This document shows positions 57,375 to 64,000 of a DNA stretch of 64,000 bases, one piece after another; the first letter of the stretch is position 1, and each line of letters opens with the position of its first letter. The notes beneath the pieces are model-generated. The model made no database searches. It worked only from the letters and a program-made list of their open reading frames with translations, and had not been told where the DNA came from. The position numbers and the translations under genes are program-made. Source of the DNA: Watersipora subatra (Eukaryota; Bryozoa; Gymnolaemata; Cheilostomatida; Watersiporidae); contig NC_088714.1 of the NCBI RefSeq assembly GCF_963576615.1, forward strand, positions 41,324,072 through 41,388,071, in the 5' to 3' direction.

Positions 57375-58426
57375 ATGACCGGGCCTAACGGATCAGCGAA
57401 GGGTGATGGCCCGAGTAGTGGAAGGAGCTCCAGTGACAGGGGAAGTGATGGCACCAACGCCGCTAAAGTTTTCGGTAAAAATGGTAAACTGTACTGTATG
57501 ATCTGCAGGTGCAACCGCGGTCATGTAGCTAGCGAATGTCCAGGGTTTACTTGTAATAGGTGCCAAGCTTTCGGTCATTTTGTCAAGGACTGTAAGGTGC
57601 CAAAATTTGACTTTTGTCACAAATTGGGCCATGAGGTCGCTGGATGTGATAAAGGGGGGCCACATGGTCTGGTGGTCAAAGAAAGATTAAAGTTCTCAGT
57701 AGTAATGAGCCTGATGCTAAGGTTAAAGGTTATGCAGCAGCTGTAGCTGGTACTAGTAGGCCTACACAGCTGAATGTGTCTCTGATGGGTGCAGTTAATG
57801 ATTTTCTGTCAAATGTTACTAGTAGGGGACCACCTGGTGAGAAGGTCTATCAGGAGAGAATGTTACAGTTTGAGAGACGAAAAGAAGAAGCTAAGCTTCG
57901 GTATGAGAGAGAAATGCAAGTTATTAAGGAGGAAGAGCAGAATTATGAATATGAGTTTCAGTTGTCACAAGCTATTCAGAAATCTGTTAATGAGTTGCTT
58001 AATGTGAGGGCCCAATTTCGGGGATCACATACGCCTGCAGATTCGTCTGCGGAAGGTTCCAGCAGTCCCAGAGAGGGTGCGCACAGCGCAACTCCTGTTT
58101 CCCCTCGAAACAGTTCATTGCCAACTGTTAAGTCAAAAGTTACTGTAGCTGAGGCTTCGGCCAACGCTGCTTCTGATGCTGAGGCTTCGGCCAAGGCAAG
58201 TGATTCTGAGGCTCCGGCTGAGGCGAGTGATGCTGAGGCTTTGGCCAATGCAAGCGGTGCTGAGGCTTTGGCTGATGCAAACGATAGCGAGGCTTCGGCC
58301 AGGTTAAAGGGAGAAGGTGAGGGAGGAAGTGAGCCACACGAGGCTACTGCCTCCGACAATGATGAAGAGTTACATGATAGGCTCCTTGAGGATGATGTCA
58401 AAATGAAGGGCGAGACTGACTGCTAA
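57375..58426 (+). pseudogene. Extra ORF after integrase: zinc knuckles, coiled coil, Ala-rich repeats
   Basis: Starts ATG 38 bases after the pol stop. The N-terminus is Gly/Ser-rich. Three CCHC-like knuckles follow: CMICRCNRGHVASEC, the canonical CNRCQAFGHFVKDC, and FDFCHKLGHEVAGC with the first cysteine replaced. A frameshift near 57690 separates it from the second frame (to TAA-terminated 58426), which has a charged predicted coiled coil (YQERMLQFERRKEEAKLRYE) and 9-residue EASA-type repeats (27-bp units, about 58140-58300) before an acidic tail. About 350 residues before damage. Function unknown; no membrane segment, so not an envelope protein. The knuckles suggest nucleic-acid binding. 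I do not recognise a family. Confidence 0.7.
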
Positions 58427-58784
58427 ACTGCTACCAGTAGTTAACGGCAATAGTATGGGAGTTCTGAAGTCAGCTACATGTATATATACTTAAACGCAAC
58501 CGCAACCTATTCGTGAATATTGTAGCTGGTTAATAGGTATGTATGCCTGTGCTAATATTAATATCAGCTTCGATTGCTCTTTGATGCCAAGATCGTCATA
58601 ATTTCATCTAATGCTAGCTTCGCTGATTTCTCTCGAAACACTCCTGACATGGTAACATTGTTTTGGTTTTCCACCTTGTTGTGCTCTATCCAGCTTGTGT
58701 GTTAATGCTATACTAGCAATAACTGCTTTTGCAATAATCACTTTTTGTAACCCACCACTTGCAAACTGTTTACTCCATTCTCTA

Positions 58785-58980
58785 AGGGAAGGGGCATGTT
58801 GGATAACTCTATCTGAATGATTGATTAAAGGTCAAGATTACAGTTTAGGTTATGTCAAGGCCAAGACCGGTTTTATGCCAACCGTAAATGCCAACGGCGC
58901 TCCACAAGAATCCCAAAGAATAACTAACGGACCTTATACAGCTAAACAGTACCGGCACTTCTTGTTCTGAATCTGACGCG
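58785..58980 (+). repeat. Polypurine tract and putative 3' LTR start of the second gypsy element
   Basis: AAGGGAAGGGGCA is followed by TGTTGGATAACTCTATCTGA. A purine tract then TG is the expected boundary of a 3' LTR. The LTR's right end and a matching 5' LTR were not found, so the right coordinate is arbitrary. Confidence 0.45.
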
Positions 58981-60047
58981 GTAAGTCATAATTTAACACA
59001 ACCTTAGACAAAAACTATCTCATCTAGTTATTTTTAGTCATGTCTAATGGGTGTTAAATACAGTGGTCCAACTTAATTGCTTCTAAATCTCATTTGATTC
59101 ATTAGTTCGTTATTAGTTTAATTTCTATTTGGTCACTCTTTGTATTATCAATGATATAGAAGCTTCTAAACCATTGGTATTATCCATTACCATGTGTCTA
59201 AGATTCTTGCCTTTCTCATCCAAAGTCAGTTTTATATATTATCAATAAAATATGCAGTCTCACATGCACAAACTATGGAAAAATTGAGCAGTTTTTAGTG
59301 CTTAGTCAATAGGAGTTCATAGATCAGCTGATTCACTTTACACATCACCATGATGTTGCGTTATGCTAATTATAGGCCTCACTTGTTTTGATTACAGACG
59401 GTTCCCAACCTACAAACAAGTTACGTTCCGAACGTTTGTTCGTAAGGTGAATTTGTTCGTAAGTTGCTTCAGTGCTATATTTTGTATTATAATTTATGTT
59501 TAAGGCCTATATAAGTATATTAAAGGTTTATATAAGTATGTTTAAGGCTTGTATAAGTAACCTGTATTGGTTTGTACTGAAATTTTTTTTAATAAAATGG
59601 AGATAATAGTTTGGTGGACGCCGGGCCATGACACTGCCTTTCTTATTTATTGTGTCTTGTCCTTTTTATTATATTGTTGTTTTAATCGTTATGCTATCAC
59701 TTATAGTTGTTGTCTTATTTTTTGTATGTGTTGTCCGTTTATTATATCGTTGTTTCACTCGTTATGCTATTGTTATATCTGATATACCATCATAACACTA
59801 TCACTTATCATCACTTACCATACAGGATTAATTTATTCGCGGAGTTATATTTCGCGAAAATTGAAATTTCATGCATATTCGCGGATTAATTTATTCGCGG
59901 CTGAAAACGGTCACTCTTTAGTAAGAGTTAACTCTATTGCGGCCAGCAATAGATTTAACCATACGCATGCGCACATTGCGTGTTTCGGTTTCTATTTAGT
60001 TTACAACTACGAGTCGATTGTGCTAAGCTATAAATTTTTTGCTGGGT
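58981..60047. other. Junction between convergent retroelements
   Basis: No gene recognised. Contains a common-looking repeat end (TACAAACAAGTTACGTTCCG, 59411 on), three degenerate 24-bp GTTTATATAAGTATGTTTAA units (59497-59560) and a doubled GGATTAATTTATTCGCGG (59825 and 59884) typical of TTCGCG-rich TIR repeats. The last may mark where another element cut into the 3' end of the retroelement to the right. Confidence 0.4.
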
Positions 60048-60149
60048 TCAGAAGTTTTCACGAATATTCATCGATTTTGAGGCTTTTGATGAACCAACAA
60101 TTTGTGGTAAGTAATGAGTTTTTTCAAAACCATTTACTAAATTAGTTGA

Positions 60150-63100
60150 ATTTAGTTTGAATTCAACCGTTGGCCTGTCTGCATTAGCCTCGGGTTCGAC
60201 TTCCTCAGCTGGCAGCTGCGCTCCGTCACCTCCCTGATTTTCTGCCGCCTCCTCATGGGCCTCACTTAGAGGCCCAACAGGCAGTACAGGGTCAATAACC
60301 AGCTCCACCGGTGGCATATTGACGGCATCCACCTCCGGAAAGTGGTTGCCACCTAGACCCAATGATCTAGGTCGAATGTCACTGACAAGTTCATGGTTGA
60401 CATGGTCAGTACCTATGTCATTACCATAGCGCCGTCGCCTGACATCCCTCACATGCTTAGGCATGCCATCCACACACACTGTGTGCTTAAAGACGAGGCT
60501 GGTAACCTGACTTAGCGCCCACTGTTTTGTGCAAGATGAGGGGTATGGTCAAACCCACACCTCACCACCCACACTAAAACAGCTCTCGACATCTTCTTCA
60601 GATGTCTTACTGTTGATATCAAAAGGCATTCGCCATTGGTATCGAAATAGCACATTCGAAGAAACAGAGGTCTCCTCTATTTCCTTCCAAGGTGTTACAT
60701 TATACCAAAAAGTCGCCTCCTCCGGGGTGATCCCACCCCTTTCAGCAATCCTCTTGATTGTCCTATGAGTTCTCTCAACTATTCCATTATCGCCAGGGGC
60801 ATAGGCGGCTCGAAAACGAAGAGAAATTCCCCACCTGTTTGCAAACTGATGAACAGCTGCTGACCTGAACGCCGCTGAGTTGTCCAGCAACAACTCATAA
60901 CACGGCCCGCACTCAACCATAGTGCTACATAGCTGAGTCATTATCTGGGCTGCAGACTCAGTTTGGAGCCTACACCAGATGGCAAACCGCGATGAGCCAC
61001 AGTCCACCATTGACAAAAAAGAACTGTCACCATAATGAGTCACATCAATAGCAACTCGGCACCAGTTCTCTTCTACGGCCAAATCTCCAACGGCCACAAT
61101 ACTCTCGCCCCGCAATGCAGGGTCAATGCGCTGGCATGCCTCGCACCCAGCTAAGTTAGTCTTTACCTGTTTCCGTGACAGATCTTTGCGAATATGTCGT
61201 GCAAGGTAAAGCGTCCTGTCAACCCCCAAATGGTGCGGCAAATGTGCTGCCCAAATGGCGTCTTCAGGACTTTCGCCGCTGACAATCGCAGCTGACACCT
61301 CAGCTGCTTCACAGTCAGCCTCTCGGTACTCTAGCCAACGCCTTGATACCCTGGTCATCCGATCAGCTTTATCCTCTACGGAAGGAACAAAGTGAACAGA
61401 CACTGCAAGTCCATACTTGGCTATAGTGTCACGGATCACCCCCAAACGACGCTTCACAAGCATCTCCGCAACACCCTTTGTTCGGACGCGGTTTCGTTCA
61501 TCCATGGTGTTGGTCCACCAGTTAACAACTGTAAGTGAATCAATGGCCAACGTAAAAGTTTTGAACCCCCACGCAATTGCAAAATTGATCCTCCGACCAT
61601 CCGCCTCCAACTCGGCAACATTGATGTGCTGATGGTCAGACTCCTTTCGGAGCCATGAAGCATCCTCCACAATGTTGCCATTGACCTCCAAGGCCACACT
61701 CATGCCAAGAGAGCTTGCATCAGTCCACACTGTAACAGAATCACGAGGGTTCACCCTCCAAACTCCTTTGACTGGGTCCTCGCGGCGGGCTCTTGCCAAG
61801 AGCTCACCAGCCAGACTGCCGACTGTCTTCCCGACAGGAGAGTCCCAAGCTCCACTGCAGCCCAGTCGTTGTAAAAAACTGCACTGCGGGCGCAGCCACC
61901 CTGCCACAGGGTAGTGGCCAACCAGTCGGCCACATATCGAAAACAGCTATCTCTTCGTGAGCGCTGACAGCTCAAAATTGTACTCAGAAAGAGCTGTTCC
62001 CCTCGACATCTTCAGATGCCCGCTGGAATCTTTTTGCAAAGCAACACCCAGCAACCGGCCTCCATTTAAGGCCTCAGGCTCCTTTGTCTCAAGCTCATAC
62101 CTAGCCAAGTGGTCTCTCAATCCTTGAGCATTCAGTACGGACTCCTGAACCACTATGTCATCAATATAGTGATCAGTACCACGATGAGCACGTTCGTCCA
62201 ATGACAGAACTTTTTTAAGGATTGAGGTCATGATCCTTAGTGCACATGACAGGCCAAAACCCAGTCGAGTTAAGGCATAGTGCACATCCTTTTACCTCAC
62301 GACCTGGTACTTCTACAGGTCCTTGGAAATGTGGATCTGCAGGTATGCGGACTTAAGGTCTACCACCTTCAGCTCGCTCTGCAGCTGCCGCCATTTTCTA
62401 ATTTTATCAGCGCACACCACCACCACGTCATCACCAGTATGACACTCGACAAATGCATTCAGCTCACGATAATCCATGACTGGGCGCACTTTGTCTTTTG
62501 TCGGCTGAACCACTGCCAGCAGTGGACTGCTGCCTTCTACAGGCCCGTGCCACCGCTTCAGCCAGCCTTTCGAGATTCAGCTCTCTAGTTCGGCGCAATA
62601 GCGCTCTCTCACCTGAGGTGCCTGAGTACATTTATACTCAGATATCCTGGTCTGGAGCCCGTTAGGCAGCTCCCCAGACCACCGCCAACTAACAGTCCAG
62701 TGACCTTTGGCAAACTCGGCTATAAAATCTGGGTCCTCAACCCGCAGAAGGCCCGTACTGCCACAGGTTGATGGCCCAGAGTCATCTCCAGCCTTGCTGG
62801 CTGCACTAAACGCGGGCTTTTTTTGAGAAACTCCGCAGCATCCTTTACGATGAGGTTTCCCCCACAGGACACTGTATTTCGAATCTACACCTTTCCCAAC
62901 AGTGACACCACCCATATGATCGATGACATCACCGCCAAGAAGGCAGCTGACCCCGAGATTCCTTAACTCACTTATTACTGGCGCGGTGACACGAAAGCAG
63001 TGTCCATGCAAACCAATAATGACTCGACATCGGCCTCTCATGTGAGAAACTTTGCCATCGGCCGTTAACAAAGGCTGGCCTGGCCTAACAGGAAGCCCCA

Positions 63101-64000
63101 CCACCACCCGCGGACTCACCAATGTCCGCTCGCTTCCTGCGTCTACGAGACACATGAAACAACGGCAGTTGAGAACAGCCCGAACAACTGGCATGCGACT
63201 ACTGCACATAACCCTACCAGTTGCCCCAGACAGTACAAAACTGTCTGACCGCACGCATGTACCAATGCGTGCTACTCCGTTTCCATCGAAGAGGACGCGC
63301 TGCCCCTGTCTGCGCCCTCCTCATGAAAACCCGATCTACCACTGGCAGACCCGGCAGCTAAGTCATCGTGGGCTTGCTATCTAGGACAGCTCGCGACGAG
63401 GTGCTCAGTGCCGCCACACCTAAAGCAAGCTCTGTTGGCAGAAGCCTCTGACTTCTTTTCTGCGGCGCTCTTACGCCCGAGTCTGTTCTGTTGACAGGCT
63501 TTACACGGTGATTTCCACCACACCGAAAACAGCTGGAACTGCTTCCCTGCTGCTTAGAAACAGCAGCGAGACCTCTTGTCGAGTCTCTACGTAAACGAGC
63601 TTCCGCAACTCTCCGCGAAACCAAGCGAACTCACACACGGGCCAGCACGGATCCAAAATCGGCCGTATATGCGTGTTCATGCGCAATGGCCCACTCGTAA
63701 ACGGAAGATGGGAGCCCTCGTAAAACTTGACTCGAAAGCCAAGATCATCTGAGGACATCCCCAGTCTCTTCTCGAATCGATCCAAATGATCCAAATAAAC
63801 GTCAACTGTATTGCCAGCACCAAACTGGCAGTTGACAAACTGTCGCCATGCTTCCTGTCAAGGCATGGCATACTCGGCTACCAGTGCAGCCTTAACGACC
63901 TCCCAGCTGGAGGCCTCTCCCACCATCATACGGCTATATGGCCGGACAGCCCCGCCTTGCAGCATATATGGGAGGAGTTCCACCGGCGCAACTCTTTCCA
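60150..64000 (-). pseudogene. Third LTR-type gag-pol, minus strand, heavily broken (5' end off window)
   Basis: The minus strand from 64000 reads gag capsid C-terminal sequence (WEVVKAALVAEYAMP, VDVYLDHLDRFEKRLG), two zinc knuckles near 63520 and 63420 (CFRCGGNH.., CFRCGGTEHLVASC), protease (CLVDAGSERTLVS, with DAG instead of DTG/DSG), reverse transcriptase (PVMDYRELNAFV, HYIDDIVV), RNase H (VWTDASSLGMSVALE) and integrase (HLPHHLGVD.., GCEACQ; D-D-E core with AIDVTHYG, LLDNSAAF, GIVERTHR), then a C-terminal tail to about 60150. The order RT-RNase H-integrase fits Ty3/gypsy, but the clade was not placed. At least six in-frame stops (for example 62577, 62313, 61947 and 60549) and two gag frameshifts. 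Codon use is GC-richer than the neighbouring host sequence. Confidence 0.85.

Overview
The window is animal (metazoan) nuclear DNA: AT-rich, intron-bearing and dominated by transposons and satellites. Spliced pyruvate kinase and GPB5-type glycoprotein-hormone exons, P-element/THAP9-like sequence, Helitrons, piggyBac, hAT and Ty3/gypsy elements suggest an invertebrate, perhaps a lophotrochozoan. That placement is an inference and the species cannot be named from the sequence.

Layout. (1) 0.6-12.6 kb: pyruvate kinase on the minus strand. Eight exons with matching splice phases cover the N-terminus to about residue 416; the 3' exons lie off the left edge. One intron is mostly a 28-bp minisatellite of exactly 91 unit lengths that starts a few bases after the splice donor. 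The first intron holds a Helitron, split by a hAT element, which itself carries a pogo/Tigger-like TIR element. The donor end of the first exon seen is triplicated in tandem. (2) 14-35 kb: no convincing host gene. It holds a 33-bp minisatellite, a Tigger-type transposase relic, TIR elements, a 16-bp satellite with higher-order structure, Helitrons, large palindromes and a piggyBac-like MITE. (3) 35.7-42.3 kb: GPB5 (thyrostimulin beta) on the plus strand, facing the terminal exon of a leucine-rich-repeat gene on the minus strand; the stop codons are about 240 bp apart. The GPB5 intron holds a hammerhead ribozyme motif, a Helitron and a near-perfect hairpin. (4) 43.4-49.2 kb: a hAT-like element holding a nearly complete Ty3/gypsy element (minus strand, 177-bp LTRs, 5-bp TSD); one LTR is itself interrupted by a small hAT MITE. 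(5) 49.3-52.2 kb: a decayed P-element/THAP9-like transposase. (6) 53.1-58.8 kb: a second gypsy element (plus strand) whose gag-pol frame is preceded, in the same frame, by a THAP domain, and which has an extra zinc-knuckle/coiled-coil ORF after integrase. (7) 60-64 kb: a third LTR-type gag-pol on the minus strand, full of stop codons.

The host genes are ordinary: a glycolytic enzyme, a secreted cystine-knot hormone subunit and an LRR protein. The unusual content is the structure around them: repeats at splice sites, nested insertions datable by target-site duplications, a ribozyme motif and two unusual retroelement architectures. All exon limits were read by eye from homology plus GT/AG and phase agreement.
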